From positions 1 to 64,000 of the forward strand of contig JAFXTU010000056.1 in the NCBI GenBank assembly GCA_017535635.1: 64,000 bases of DNA. The letters are read 5' to 3'. The translations under genes were made by a program, and so were the position numbers. Shown in pieces: positions 25,616-34,790 of this stretch; position 1 is the stretch's first letter, and the number at the start of each line of letters is the position of its first letter. The DNA comes from Oscillospiraceae bacterium. GTDB lineage: Bacteria; Bacillota; Clostridia; Oscillospirales; Oscillospiraceae. Under the pieces are notes generated by a model that was not told the DNA's origin, did not search any database, and was given only the letters and a program-made list of their open reading frames with translations.

Positions 25616-26584
25616 CTATAGTTCCGTGCGGATCAGCTCCAGCACCTTTTCCACGTCGGCTGTGGTCTCCGCCCTGTTGATCCGCTCCTTGGCCCAGGTC
25701 GCGTAGGGGATGCCCCGGAGATACCAGCAGACGTGCTTTCTCGCCTCCAGGCAAGCGATCTTCTCCCCTTTGAACTCCAGGGCCAGGCGGAACTGCTTCT
25801 CGGCCATGTCCGCCCGCTCTCTCGCCCCCGGCATGGGGGGAACGTCCTTCCCCTCCAGGGCCGCCAGGCCCCGGGAGAAGAGCCAGGGGTTCCCCATGGC
25901 CCCCCGGCCGATCATCACCAGGTCCGCCCCGGTATAACGGAGGATGCGGGGCACGTCCTCCGGCTCGAAGACATCGCCGTTGGCCATCACGGGGATGCGC
26001 ACGGCGGCCTTCACCTCCCGGATGATATCCCAGTCCGCCCTTCCGGCGTACATCTGGGCCCTGGTCCTGCCGTGGACGCAGACAGCCGCGGCTCCGGCCT
26101 CCTGGGCGATCCTCGCCAGGGCGGGGGCGACAACATTCCCCCCGTCCCAGCCCTTGCGTATTTTCACCGTCACGGGCACGTCCACTGCCCGGACCACAGT
26201 CTCCAGGATCTTCCCCGCCAGGGGCAGGTCCCGCAGGAGGGCGCTGCCCTCCCCATTGCGCACCACCTTCCCCACGGGACAGCCCATGTTCAGGTCGATG
26301 AGCTCGCAGCCGGAGAGGTCCCGGGCCTTTTTCGCCGCCTCGGCCAGGGTTTCCGGCTCGCTGCCGAAGAGCTGCACCGCCATGGGGCGGTCCCCCGGCG
26401 CGCGCTCCAGGAGCTTCCGGGCCTTGGCATCCTGGTACAGCAGGGCCTTGGCGGAGACCATCTCGCTGACGGTGTAGGCCGCCCCCTGCTCCCGGCAGAC
26501 GGCCCGGAAGGCCGCGTCCGCCACCCCGGCCATGGGGGCCAGGGCCAGGGGGCCGGGGATGGGCACGCCGCCGATACTTACCAT
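25616..26584 (-). CDS. dusB: tRNA-dihydrouridine synthase (DusB type)
   Basis: A 322-residue FMN enzyme that reduces uridines in the D-loop of tRNA. The TIM barrel begins [16 protein letters not shown]; the catalytic cysteine is C102 in [17 protein letters not shown]; flavin-site segments include [19 protein letters not shown] and GDVF followed by [12 protein letters not shown]. The start ATG overlaps the xth stop by seven bases, so the longer upstream frame (to 26737) is antisense-like noise. It belongs to a trmB-xth-dusB string of nucleic-acid maintenance genes. Confidence 0.93.
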   Translation of the reverse strand: MVSIGGVPIPGPLALAPMAGVADAAFRAVCREQGAAYTVSEMVSAKALLYQDAKARKLLERAPGDRPMAVQLFGSEPETLAEAAKKARDLSGCELIDLNMGCPVGKVVRNGEGSALLRDLPLAGKILETVVRAVDVPVTVKIRKGWDGGNVVAPALARIAQEAGAAAVCVHGRTRAQMYAGRADWDIIREVKAAVRIPVMANGDVFEPEDVPRILRYTGADLVMIGRGAMGNPWLFSRGLAALEGKDVPPMPGARERADMAEKQFRLALEFKGEKIACLEARKHVCWYLRGIPYATWAKERINRAETTADVEKVLELIRTEL

Positions 26585-27333
26585 GTAAGCTCCACGCCCA
26601 CGGGGCAGTGATCCGAGCCCAGCACCCCGTCCAGGATAAAGGCGTCCTTCAGATTGCCCTCCAGCCGCCGGGAGAGGAGGAAGTAGTCGATGCGCCAGCC
26701 CGCGTTCCGGCTCCGGGCCGCGGTCCGGTAGGACCACCAGGAGTAGGCCCCGGTCCTGTCCGGGTAGAGGACCCGGAAGGAATCCAGGAAGCCGGCATCC
26801 AGAAGCAGTGTCATCTTCTCCCGCTCCTCGTCGGAGAAGCCCGCGCTCTGGTGGTTGGTGTCCGGGTTTTTCAGGTCGATCTCCTCATGGGCCACGTTCA
26901 TATCCCCGCAGACCACCACCGGCTTCTTTGCGTCCAGGGCGCAGAGGTAGTCCCGGAAGCAGTCCTCCCAGTCCATGCGGTAATCGAGGCGCTTCAGCCC
27001 GTCCTGGGAGTTGGGGGTATAGACCGTCACCAGGTAATACCGGTCGAATTCCAGGGTGATGACCCTCCCCTCCGCGTCGTGCCGGGGGATGTCCAGACCA
27101 TAGGACACGCTCAGAGGCTCCTCCCTGGTGAAAACGGCGGTGCCGGAGTAGCCCTTCTTTTCCGCGTAGTTCCAGTATTGGTGATAGCCCGGGGTTTCCA
27201 GCTGGATCTGCCCGGCCTGGAGCTTCGTCTCCTGGAGGCAGAGGCAGTCCGGCGCTTCCTCCCGGAAGAACTCCGGGAACCCCTTTCCCATGACGGCCCG
27301 GAGGCCGTTCACATTCCAGCTCAGAAGCTTCAT
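26578..27333 (-). CDS. xth: Exodeoxyribonuclease III / AP endonuclease (ExoA)
   Basis: A 251-residue Mg2+-dependent nuclease acting at abasic sites in base-excision repair. It shows the family series [11 protein letters not shown] (N7), LCLQETKLQ (E35), the middle VTVYTPNSQ, catalytic [11 protein letters not shown] and the final [12 protein letters not shown]. Length is standard. It overlaps trmB by four bases and dusB by seven, so all three are coupled. Confidence 0.95.
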   Translation of the reverse strand: MKLLSWNVNGLRAVMGKGFPEFFREEAPDCLCLQETKLQAGQIQLETPGYHQYWNYAEKKGYSGTAVFTREEPLSVSYGLDIPRHDAEGRVITLEFDRYYLVTVYTPNSQDGLKRLDYRMDWEDCFRDYLCALDAKKPVVVCGDMNVAHEEIDLKNPDTNHQSAGFSDEEREKMTLLLDAGFLDSFRVLYPDRTGAYSWWSYRTAARSRNAGWRIDYFLLSRRLEGNLKDAFILDGVLGSDHCPVGVELTW

Positions 27334-27962
27334 AGCCGCGCCACCAGCCGACAGATCGGCTTTCCCTCTCCGTAGAATTTCTTTTCGTAATCCGTCATGA
27401 TGCCCACGGGACCGTTCTCATGCAGGTCCCTCGTCACCTGGCTCAGGCGGAAGCCCGCGCCCTCCAGGGTCTCCACGGACCAGTCGAAGAGGGGCAGATT
27501 GTCCGTCTTGAACCAAATCTCCCCTCCCGGAGCCAAAACCTGCTTGTACAGCTCCAGAAAGCCGGGTGCGGTGAGCCGCCGCTTGAACTGCTTTTTCTTG
27601 GGCCAGGGGTCGCAGAAATTGATGTAAATCCGCGCCACCTCCCCGGGAGCGAAGAGCTCCGGCAGACGCACGGCGTCCGCGTCCAGGAAGCGGACGTTAT
27701 GAAGCTGGGCAGCGAAAGCCCGCTCCATGGCCACCACCATGGCGTCGGGCACCCGCTCCACGGCGGCCAGGAGCACCTCCGGCGCCGCTGCCGCAGCGGC
27801 ACAGGTAAAGCCCCCCTTGCCGCAGCCCAGCTCCAGGTGCAGCTCCCTGCACTGGGGGAAAGCTTCCAGCCATTTGCCCCGCAGCGTCTCCGGCTCCGGG
27901 ACCAGAACGGCGGAGGCCCGCTCCATCCGGGGCAGGAGGTTCGGCTTTTTTCGCATTCTCAT
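27330..27962 (-). CDS. trmB: tRNA (guanine-N7)-methyltransferase
   Basis: A 210-residue class I methyltransferase that forms m7G46 in tRNA using S-adenosylmethionine. SAM-binding motif is ELGCGKGGF, and the TrmB signature is [18 protein letters not shown], followed by [10 protein letters not shown]. Length fits. The start ATG has no strong ribosome site but lies 16 bases after the MFS gene, so it probably relies on the shared message. Confidence 0.95.
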   Translation of the reverse strand: MRMRKKPNLLPRMERASAVLVPEPETLRGKWLEAFPQCRELHLELGCGKGGFTCAAAAAAPEVLLAAVERVPDAMVVAMERAFAAQLHNVRFLDADAVRLPELFAPGEVARIYINFCDPWPKKKQFKRRLTAPGFLELYKQVLAPGGEIWFKTDNLPLFDWSVETLEGAGFRLSQVTRDLHENGPVGIMTDYEKKFYGEGKPICRLVARL

Positions 27963-27978
27963 GAGGTCTTGCCTCCGA

Positions 27979-29178
27979 TCAGAAGAGATGGTCCCGCAGC
28001 CTCCGCCAGCTGAGGAGGAAGAGGACGAGACCGAGGGCCAGCGGCGCGATGCCGCCGATGAGGTACATGGCGGAGTAGCTTCCCGCGCTGTAGAGGAGCC
28101 CGCCCAGGAAGGGGCCCAGGAAGTAGCCCAGGTCCATGCCGAAATACTCCGTATTGCTGGCCACGCCCCGCCGCTCCGGCTCCACGGTGCGGATGCAGAG
28201 GGTCTGGATGGCGGGGTTCAGGGCTCCGTAGCCCAAAGCGCCCAGCACCGCGCCCGCCAGAAGCACGGGAAGGCTCCGCCCCAGGCCCACGGCCACGAAA
28301 CTCAGGGCAAAGACCACGAAGCTGGGGAGCATCACCTTGTCCATGCCCACCCGGTCGCTGAGCCTGCCGAAAAGGGGCCTGGCTCCCAGGAGGACCAGGG
28401 CGTAGACCGTGAAGAAGATGCCGATGCTCTCGATGCCCAGGCTGTCGGCGTAGGGAACCATATAGGTGGTGTAGAGGATGCTGGAGACGGAGACCAGGCA
28501 GAGGAGGAGCGAGGGAGAGAGGGCCTCCCTGGCGATGATGTTCTTATACCAGGCACCCAGGCTCCTCCGTTCCTCCGCTGTGGGCTTTTTCAGGGGAATG
28601 AGGGCGCAGGGCACAAGGGCGATGAACATGAAGGCCGCCGAAACGAGAAAGACGGCGGTGTAGCCCCCGCCCTCGCCCCAGCGGGCAGAGGCCCAACCCC
28701 GGATGGCGATGCCCAGGCTGGGGCCCACGGCCTGGGACAGAGCCCCGCCGATGCCGAAGATGCCGATGCCGCTGCCCAGCTTTTCCCGGGGCAGGCTGTC
28801 GCTGGCGATGGTGAGGTTCAGGGAGCCCACAAAGGCAAATTGCAGCCCATGGAGCACCCTGGCCAGGACAAAGAGGGGGATGGTCCCCGCCGCGGCGTAG
28901 ACCAGATTGGTGACGACGCCCATGGCATAGGTCACCAGCATGATCTTTTTCTTGTCCAGAATGGTGATGACCGGGCCGGAGATGGGCCGGGCGGCGAAGG
29001 CCACGCCGAAGTAGAGACCCGAAACGGTCCCCACCAGCACCGCCCCGGCCCCCAGGTAGTCCGCGTAGGTGGAGATCAGGGTGTTGGCCGTATTCTGAGA
29101 GAAGCAGAGGAGCAGGTTGGCCAGGAAGGCGCAGGTGAAGCCCCGGTTCCAGATGCTCCGGTTTTCCGTTTTCGTCAT
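27979..29178 (-). CDS. MFS transporter (drug/efflux-like)
   Basis: A 399-residue, twelve-helix major-facilitator protein. The loop 2-3 region GVAFAARPISGPVITILDKK and helix 4 segment FVLARVLHGLQFA resemble drug:proton antiporters, and GRLSDRVGMDKV repeats the motif in the second half. No substrate can be assigned. The start is the ATG with GGAGG ten bases upstream; a TTG six codons earlier is less likely. It lies 46 bases after the transglutaminase gene and just before trmB. Confidence 0.85.
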   Translation of the reverse strand: MTKTENRSIWNRGFTCAFLANLLLCFSQNTANTLISTYADYLGAGAVLVGTVSGLYFGVAFAARPISGPVITILDKKKIMLVTYAMGVVTNLVYAAAGTIPLFVLARVLHGLQFAFVGSLNLTIASDSLPREKLGSGIGIFGIGGALSQAVGPSLGIAIRGWASARWGEGGGYTAVFLVSAAFMFIALVPCALIPLKKPTAEERRSLGAWYKNIIAREALSPSLLLCLVSVSSILYTTYMVPYADSLGIESIGIFFTVYALVLLGARPLFGRLSDRVGMDKVMLPSFVVFALSFVAVGLGRSLPVLLAGAVLGALGYGALNPAIQTLCIRTVEPERRGVASNTEYFGMDLGYFLGPFLGGLLYSAGSYSAMYLIGGIAPLALGLVLFLLSWRRLRDHLF

Positions 29179-29224
29179 GAGGAGATGGCCTCCCAAGGAT
29201 CGGGGTCAGGTCGCTGACAGAGCG

Positions 29225-31006
29225 TCAGTCCCTGGCGTAGCGGTACAGGTATTCCACGATGTCCATCCGGGGGCAGAGCTGCGCGTTGGGAGCGCCGAAG
29301 GGGTCGAAGCCGGTGCCGGCCAGAAGGCCGCCCGCCTCCGCCCAGGCCAGGGCGTCGGAGTACCAGGAGCCGGAGGCGGAATTCCGATTCCCGGTCACAG
29401 CCCGCCAGAGGATGGTGAGGATGTGGGCATAGGAGCAGTCATCGTCGGGAGAGAAGCGGACAAGTCCGGTCTCCGGGTCGGTGCCCGTGCCCTGGAGGAT
29501 ACCGTTTTCCGAGGCCCAGAGCACCGCATCCCGGTAATAGCTGCCCTCAGGCACGTCGCAGAAGGGGTTTACCGCCGTCTCCGGGACCGGACGGCCCGCG
29601 GCGCGCCAGAAGAAGGTCACCGCCTGGGCCCGGGTGCAGGTATCTTCGGGGGCGAAGCTGTCCTCCGTCTTGCCGGTGGTGATCCCGTTTTCATAGGCCC
29701 AGAGCACCGCGTCATAGTAGTAATCCGAGGGGGCGACGTCCGCGAAGGGGTTGTCGGCGGCGGGCGTCTCCTGCTGGGAAGCGTGCTTCCGCTCCGCCCG
29801 ATAGATCATGATCTCTCCCTCGTCCTTGGGTCCGGTGGAGACCAGGCAGAGGATCCCGTCCTCCGCTGCCGTGATCCCGTACAGGAAGCTGTCGCCCACG
29901 GCAAGGGTGAAGGTCTCGGTGTCTCCGGTGGAGGGATCGTAGGCATAGAGCCGTTCGGAACCGTTGAACCAGATCCTCCCGTCCCAGAGGCAGAGTCCGG
30001 AATAGATGTTCGTCCAGAAATACCCTTCCTTCCCGTACACCGGCCAGTAGTCATAGACGGTGGACACCTCCGTTTCCGCGCCGGAAGTCCAATCCCGACA
30101 CCGCAGGGAGACAGTCTGCTCGCTGCCCTTCCCCTCGCTGGAAAGAAGCCAGACGGTAGAGCTGTCGGTAAAGACCAGGGGATGCTCCAGCCCGGTCCAG
30201 AACTCCCCTTCGTCATAGCGGGTATCCCCGGCGGAGGGTTTTGCGGACCAGTCGTAGTGCAGCTTGCCGGAGCCGGAATCCCGGCTGCGGATGGCCTGGT
30301 CGCTGAGGAGGAAAAACGTATGCTCCGCCTGCCCCAGCCGGTCCGGCGTGGGGTCGTCCCAGGTCACGTCCGCGTGATACCAGCTCCCGTCCAGCTTCAC
30401 CAGGGTCCAGCCGTGGTTCATGGCATCGCTGGAGGCATAGGCCGCCTGGATGCCGCAGCGCTCCAAAAGGGCCATGTAGGCCATGGAGTAGCCCTGGCAG
30501 ACCGCGCTTCGCTTTACCAGCGCGCCGAAGGCATTGAAGGCGTCGTCGTCGACGGAGGTCCCCTCATAGGTGGCCTGGTCATAGCTCACGTTGACCGCCA
30601 GCCAGTCATGGAGGGCCAGGGCTTTCTGCAGGTCGCTCATGCCGGGAAGGAGGGCCTCCTCCAGCACTGCGCGGGTGGCCTCCTCATACTCCAGAACCTC
30701 GGCCTTCGTGTAGGGCAGGTAGCGGAACGTGACGGAGATCGCGGTCTCCGGCGCATCCGGGTAATAGGAGTAGGAGTAGCCCTCGTAATAAAACAGATCC
30801 GGCTTCTCATAAAAGCCGTCCAGGACCTCCAGCAGCTCCGACATCTTCACGCCGCCGGAGGCGAATTCCACGGTCTCCTCCCAATTCCGGACGGCCGCTT
30901 CCAGCGTCTCCTGCCAACCGTCGGCAGGGGCGGTAAGAGCGGCGGCATCCACCGCCAGCGACAGGAGCAGCAGGGTGACCAGCAGCAGGGTAAGCTTTCT
31001 CTTCAT
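29225..31006 (-). CDS. Secreted transglutaminase-like protein with SLH domains
   Basis: A 593-residue exported protein. Signal peptide 1-23 is followed by a transglutaminase-core domain with candidate triad C170 (KRSAVCQGYS), H198 (AMNHGW) and D213 (WYHADVTWDD). A beta-rich domain of about 200 residues comes next, then three SLH modules (NPFADVAPSDYYYDAVLWAY, NPFCDVPEGSYYRDAVLWAS, and a last degenerate one) that attach it to the wall. In bacteria such surface proteins are proteases or crosslinkers; which one is unclear. AAGGAGAG precedes the chosen ATG, and a good promoter lies upstream. Confidence 0.88.
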   Translation of the reverse strand: MKRKLTLLLVTLLLLSLAVDAAALTAPADGWQETLEAAVRNWEETVEFASGGVKMSELLEVLDGFYEKPDLFYYEGYSYSYYPDAPETAISVTFRYLPYTKAEVLEYEEATRAVLEEALLPGMSDLQKALALHDWLAVNVSYDQATYEGTSVDDDAFNAFGALVKRSAVCQGYSMAYMALLERCGIQAAYASSDAMNHGWTLVKLDGSWYHADVTWDDPTPDRLGQAEHTFFLLSDQAIRSRDSGSGKLHYDWSAKPSAGDTRYDEGEFWTGLEHPLVFTDSSTVWLLSSEGKGSEQTVSLRCRDWTSGAETEVSTVYDYWPVYGKEGYFWTNIYSGLCLWDGRIWFNGSERLYAYDPSTGDTETFTLAVGDSFLYGITAAEDGILCLVSTGPKDEGEIMIYRAERKHASQQETPAADNPFADVAPSDYYYDAVLWAYENGITTGKTEDSFAPEDTCTRAQAVTFFWRAAGRPVPETAVNPFCDVPEGSYYRDAVLWASENGILQGTGTDPETGLVRFSPDDDCSYAHILTILWRAVTGNRNSASGSWYSDALAWAEAGGLLAGTGFDPFGAPNAQLCPRMDIVEYLYRYARD

Positions 31007-31060
31007 GAGTCTCTCCTTTCCGCGGCACAGGGCCCAAGGGAATGACTTTGACATTTTTCT

Positions 31061-31088
31061 ATTATATCAGACCTGTTCCTTCCGTCAA
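31061..31088 (-). promoter_or_regulatory. Promoter of the transglutaminase/SLH gene
   Basis: Minus-strand TTGACG (31088-31083), 16 bases, perfect TATAAT (31066-31061). It may drive the whole minus-strand chain down to 23571, because later gaps are 46 bases or less. Confidence 0.8.
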
Positions 31089-31150
31089 GATTTCGTTTTC
31101 CCCGTCGAAGCAATTCACGGCTCCTTGGCAAGAAAAACCTCTCTGCGCCC

Positions 31151-31179
31151 TTGCAATCCGGCTTCGCCCGTGCTATTAT
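31151..31179 (+). promoter_or_regulatory. Promoter of the SDR gene
   Basis: TTGCAA (31151-31156), 17 bases, TATTAT (31174-31179). The leader to the SDR ATG is about 88 nt and holds nothing else recognisable. Confidence 0.7.
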
Positions 31180-31273
31180 GAGCACAATCCACAAAAAGGC
31201 GCCCTGTAAAAGGTCCTGACGGCGTCACATTTCATAGCTGGGTAAAAAAATGAACATAAATGGAGGAAAGAAA

Positions 31274-32329
31274 ATGGCAAAGAAAGCTGTAGAGAGCGAG
31301 ATCCTGAACATCGTCCCCATCGATCTCAACTACCTGAACGACCGGGGCATCACCGAGGACTGCCTGGCGGGCAAGACCGCCGTGGTCACCGGCGGCGCCA
31401 GCAACGTGGGCCTGGGCTACGCCCGCGCCCTGGCCTGGGCCGGCGCCAACGTAGTGGTGGCGGACCTGAACGAGAAATCCGGCGATGAGACCCAGCGGGT
31501 CATCAACGAGGAGAACGGCCGGGACTGCTGCCTCTTCGTAAAGACCAACGTCACCAAGCAGGAGGACATCGACAATTTGGCCGCCCAGGCCTTCGCCAAG
31601 TTCGGCAAGGTGGACATCCTCATCAACAACGCCATGAACATGCGCCTCAACGGCCCCGTGCTCTCCAGCCCGGTGGAGGATCTGGTGTCCTCCTTCGAGA
31701 TTTCCGGCAAGGGCGTCATGATGGCCATTAAGGCCTTTGTCCCCGCCATGCTGGAGCGGGGCTACGGCGTGGTCACCTACTCTGCCACCCAGTTCCACTA
31801 CTGCCCGCCCATGGTCGGCGGCACCATCTACACCGCCGGCAAGGCGGCGGCCACCAGCCTGGTGATGAGCCTGGCCAACGAGGTGAAGGGCAAGGGCGTT
31901 TACTGCTTCTGCCTGACCCCCGCCGGCATCGGCCGCATCGACTTCTCCAAGATGCCGCCCATGCCCGAGCCCAAGCCCGGCGATCCCCCGCGCCCGAAGT
32001 TTGACCCCAAGATGATGAAGCGGATGATGGGCATGCCCGGCTTCGACGGCATGATCCCCCCCGAGGCGGGCGGCGCCGGCATGGTGTACTGCATCCTGAA
32101 CGCCGAGAAGCTCACCGGCTCCGGCTTCATGATCAGCGACGTCTTCCACGCCATGGATTTCCCCTACCCGGTCCCCGAGACGGCCCCCAAGGGCGGCAGC
32201 ACCGGTCACAGGCTCTCCGACATGGAGATGACCATGGCCTTCTGCACCAAGGGCCCCGCCTTCGACGGTCCGGAAAAGGCCCCCTCCTTCGGCGCGCCTC
32301 CCGCGCCCGCGGCCGGCGGTCCGTTCTGA
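31274..32329 (+). CDS. Short-chain dehydrogenase/reductase with proline/methionine-rich insertion
   Basis: A 351-residue NAD(P)-dependent oxidoreductase of the classical SDR family. Rossmann motif is TGGASNVGLG (39-48), LINNAMNM gives the NNAG-type motif, and the catalytic set is S170, Y186 and K190 (YTAGK). It is longer than the usual ~250: an extra N-terminal ~30 residues and a loop at about 220-260 rich in Pro, Met and Lys (PPMPEPKPGDPPRPKFDPKM, then MMKRMMGMPG), plus a Pro/Ala tail. Substrate is unknown. GGAGG precedes the ATG. It is monocistronic, with its own promoter and terminator. Confidence 0.88.
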   Translation: MAKKAVESEILNIVPIDLNYLNDRGITEDCLAGKTAVVTGGASNVGLGYARALAWAGANVVVADLNEKSGDETQRVINEENGRDCCLFVKTNVTKQEDIDNLAAQAFAKFGKVDILINNAMNMRLNGPVLSSPVEDLVSSFEISGKGVMMAIKAFVPAMLERGYGVVTYSATQFHYCPPMVGGTIYTAGKAAATSLVMSLANEVKGKGVYCFCLTPAGIGRIDFSKMPPMPEPKPGDPPRPKFDPKMMKRMMGMPGFDGMIPPEAGGAGMVYCILNAEKLTGSGFMISDVFHAMDFPYPVPETAPKGGSTGHRLSDMEMTMAFCTKGPAFDGPEKAPSFGAPPAPAAGGPF

Positions 32330-32350
32330 TCCTTTAAGCCAAAGTCATTC

Positions 32351-32392
32351 TGCGGCGCACAGGCTTTTGCCTGTGCGCCGCACTTTTCTGTT
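32351..32392 (+). terminator. Terminator of the SDR gene
   Basis: tgcggcgcacaggc pairs perfectly with gcctgtgcgccgca over 14 bp around a TTTT loop, followed by cttttctgtt. Confidence 0.88.
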
Positions 32393-32410
32393 CTGCGCGC
32401 CGCAGAAAGA

Positions 32411-32438
32411 GGGCGGCAGCGAATCATCGCTGCCGCCC
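32411..32438 (-). terminator. Terminator of the repeat lipoprotein gene
   Basis: A perfect 12-bp stem gggcggcagcga / tcgctgccgccc with a 4-base loop; the minus-strand tail is TCTTTCTG. Confidence 0.7.
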
Positions 32439-32456
32439 CCATGCTGAGTCAAGCCC

Positions 32457-34646
32457 TTACTCGGCGGGCTCGATGTAGATGATGTGGGGGTTCACGCCCT
32501 CATACCAGTAGAGGTAGCCGTAGGCGTTGATCTTCTCGCCGATCTTCAGCTCCTTCACAGCCTGGTAAACGTCTTCCTCCGGGCCGCGGAGGTAGGACTC
32601 CACGGTGAAGGTGTAGGTCTCGCCGTTCAGGGAGACGTTGAAATAGAGGTCGTCGCCCTCCTCGCCGGTACCGTTCCACTTATAGAGGAAAGCGGCCTCG
32701 TTGCCGTCGGCGTCCAGGCTGGGCTCCACGGTCAGTCCCTCGAAAGACACGAACTGGTTCTGGAACTCGATGAGCCGGTCGGTCCCCAGGAGCGCGGTCA
32801 TGTCCTTGGGAGCGGGATTGTAGTAATCCCCGTCGTCAATGTGCTCAATGGTGGCGTCGGTGATCTCGATTTCCCCGGCCCACTCGGACTTGTAGCCGGT
32901 GACCCGGATCTTGTCGCCGTAGTAGAGCTCATCGTAGAGCTCCTCGGAGCACTCGGCGTTGTAGATGAAATAGGCGCCGTCCTCGTCCTGGGTGTAGAGG
33001 GTGACCTTGTTGTCCCACCAGCTCTGGAAATCGGTGATGTAGGTCTCCACCACCACCGGGCTGTCCAGCTCGGCGGCCATGTACTCCTCGTAGGTCATGA
33101 CGCCCTCGGGCTTGACGGTGGGGGCGGCGGGAGCAACGCTGATGACGTGGGGATTCACGCCCTCGTACCAGTAAAGGTAGCACTCCACGTCGATCTTATC
33201 GCCGATCCGGAGGGCCTTCACGTCCTGATAGACCTGGCTGTCCGGACCGCGGAGATAGGATTCCACGGTGAAGGTATAGGTGACGCCGTCTTCTTCCACG
33301 TTGAAGTAGAGGTCGTCGCCCTCGGCGCCGGTGCCGTTCCACTTGTAGAGGAAGGGGGCCTCGTTGCCGTCGGCATCCACGCTGGGGACCACGGTCAGTT
33401 TGCGGAAATCCACCAGCTCATTCTGGAACAGGGAGAGGATGTATTCGTCGGACAGGCTGCCGGTGAGGTCGGTGGGCATGGCGATGTAGGTGTCGCCGTC
33501 GTCCATGATCTCGATGGTGGCGTCAGTGATCTCGATCTCCCCGGCCCACTCGGACTTGTAGCCCTTGACCAGGATCTTGGTGCCGGGAGTCAGCTGCTCG
33601 TACAGCTCCTCGGAGCACTCGGCGTTGTAGATGAAGTAGCCGCCTGCCTCATCCATGGTATAGAGCGTGGCCTTGTCCTCCCACCAGGACTGCTTGTCCT
33701 GGACGTAGGTCTCCACGATCACGGGGGTGTCCAGCTCGGCCTCGATGTACTCCCAGTAGGTGATGGCGCCGGTGCCGGGCTTCACGCCCACCACGTGGGG
33801 ATTCATGCCCTCATACCAGTAGAGGAAGCAGTCGATGTCGATGACGTCGCCGATCTGGAGGTTCTTCACATCCTTGTAGACCTGGCTGTCCGCGTCCCGG
33901 AGGTAGGATTCCACGGTGAAGGTGTAGACACCGCCGTCCTTCTCCACGTTGAAATAGAGGTCGTCGCCCTCCTCGCCGGAGCCGTTCCACTTGTAGAGGA
34001 AGGGGGCCTCGTTGCCGTCGGCGTCCACGCTGGGGACCACGGTCATGTTCCGGAACAGGGTCCGCTCGTTCTGGAACAGGATCAGGGTCTCTTCATCGCC
34101 CAGGGCATAGGTCATGTCGTAGGGCTCGGCGATGAAGGTATCGCCGTCGTCGATGAGCTCGATGGTGCCGTCGATGATCTCCACCTCGCCGGACCACTCG
34201 GACTTGTAGCCGCTCACCCGGATCTTCACGCCGGGAACCAGCTGCTCAAAGAGCTCCTCGGGGCAGTAGGCCTCATAGATGAAGTAGGCGCCGCTCTCGT
34301 CCTGGGTGTAGAGGTTTGCCTTGTCGTCCCACCAGGACTGCTTGTCCTGGACGTAGGTCTCCACGGTGACGGGGGTGTCCAGCTCGGCCTCGTGGTAATC
34401 CCACCAGTCCATCACCTCGTCGTCCGCAGGGGCGGGGGCTTCCGTGGGCGCGGGCGCTTCGGTGGGTGCGGGGGCTTCCGTGGGCGCGGGAGCCTCGGTG
34501 GGTGCAGGGGCCTCGGTGGGCGCGGGCGCTTCGGTGGGCGCGGGGGTAGCCGCGTTGGCGGGGCTCGCGCTGCTTCCGCCCTTGGCGCAGCCGGCGATGG
34601 CCAGAAGCAGCATCAGGGCCAGAAGCAGGGCAACGATCTTTTTCAT
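32457..34646 (-). CDS. Surface lipoprotein with three ~215-residue tandem repeats
   Basis: A 729-residue lipoprotein: signal peptide with lipobox AIAGC (Cys20), a flexible linker of APTEAP units (about 34-72), then three consecutive repeats of about 215 residues beginning near 81, 296 and 511. Each repeat has two beta-rich halves. One contains AYFIY and GYKSEW(S/A)GE(V/I)EI; the other contains FLYKWNG, DDLYFNV, YTFTVESYLR and YWYEG(M/V)NPH. The strand pattern suggests six OB-fold-like modules, which is inference. I do not recognise a described family. The start is the ATG with AGAAGGAGAA upstream. The gene is monocistronic, with its own promoter and terminator. Confidence 0.85.
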   Translation of the reverse strand: MKKIVALLLALMLLLAIAGCAKGGSSASPANAATPAPTEAPAPTEAPAPTEAPAPTEAPAPTEAPAPTEAPAPADDEVMDWWDYHEAELDTPVTVETYVQDKQSWWDDKANLYTQDESGAYFIYEAYCPEELFEQLVPGVKIRVSGYKSEWSGEVEIIDGTIELIDDGDTFIAEPYDMTYALGDEETLILFQNERTLFRNMTVVPSVDADGNEAPFLYKWNGSGEEGDDLYFNVEKDGGVYTFTVESYLRDADSQVYKDVKNLQIGDVIDIDCFLYWYEGMNPHVVGVKPGTGAITYWEYIEAELDTPVIVETYVQDKQSWWEDKATLYTMDEAGGYFIYNAECSEELYEQLTPGTKILVKGYKSEWAGEIEITDATIEIMDDGDTYIAMPTDLTGSLSDEYILSLFQNELVDFRKLTVVPSVDADGNEAPFLYKWNGTGAEGDDLYFNVEEDGVTYTFTVESYLRGPDSQVYQDVKALRIGDKIDVECYLYWYEGVNPHVISVAPAAPTVKPEGVMTYEEYMAAELDSPVVVETYITDFQSWWDNKVTLYTQDEDGAYFIYNAECSEELYDELYYGDKIRVTGYKSEWAGEIEITDATIEHIDDGDYYNPAPKDMTALLGTDRLIEFQNQFVSFEGLTVEPSLDADGNEAAFLYKWNGTGEEGDDLYFNVSLNGETYTFTVESYLRGPEEDVYQAVKELKIGEKINAYGYLYWYEGVNPHIIYIEPAE
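34431..34547. repeat. 18-bp minisatellite encoding the APTEAP linker
   Basis: About six copies of an 18-base unit with third-base variation encode repeated A-P-T-E-A-P. Such arrays can change copy number by slippage in steps of six residues without breaking the frame, altering how far the lipoprotein reaches from the membrane. Confidence 0.8.
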
Positions 34647-34739
34647 TCTGGTTCTCCTTCTTTCTTGGCGTCCGTAAACGCTCTTTATTGACGGATCCTC
34701 TTTCTTTCCGGACCGCTTTCCGTCAGGGAAAGCTCTACT

Positions 34740-34767
34740 ATTATAGCGAAGAGACGGCATAAATCAA
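34740..34767 (-). promoter_or_regulatory. Promoter of the repeat lipoprotein gene
   Basis: Minus-strand TTGATT (34767-34762), 16 bases, perfect TATAAT (34745-34740). It lies between the ABC transporter operon end and the lipoprotein ATG. Confidence 0.75.
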
Positions 34768-34790
34768 GCTTTTCTTCACCACGGCGCATC

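Noticed and set aside
34431-34547. CRISPR-like array
   Set aside because: Units are adjacent 18-mers with no spacers and are translated as a Pro/Thr linker.
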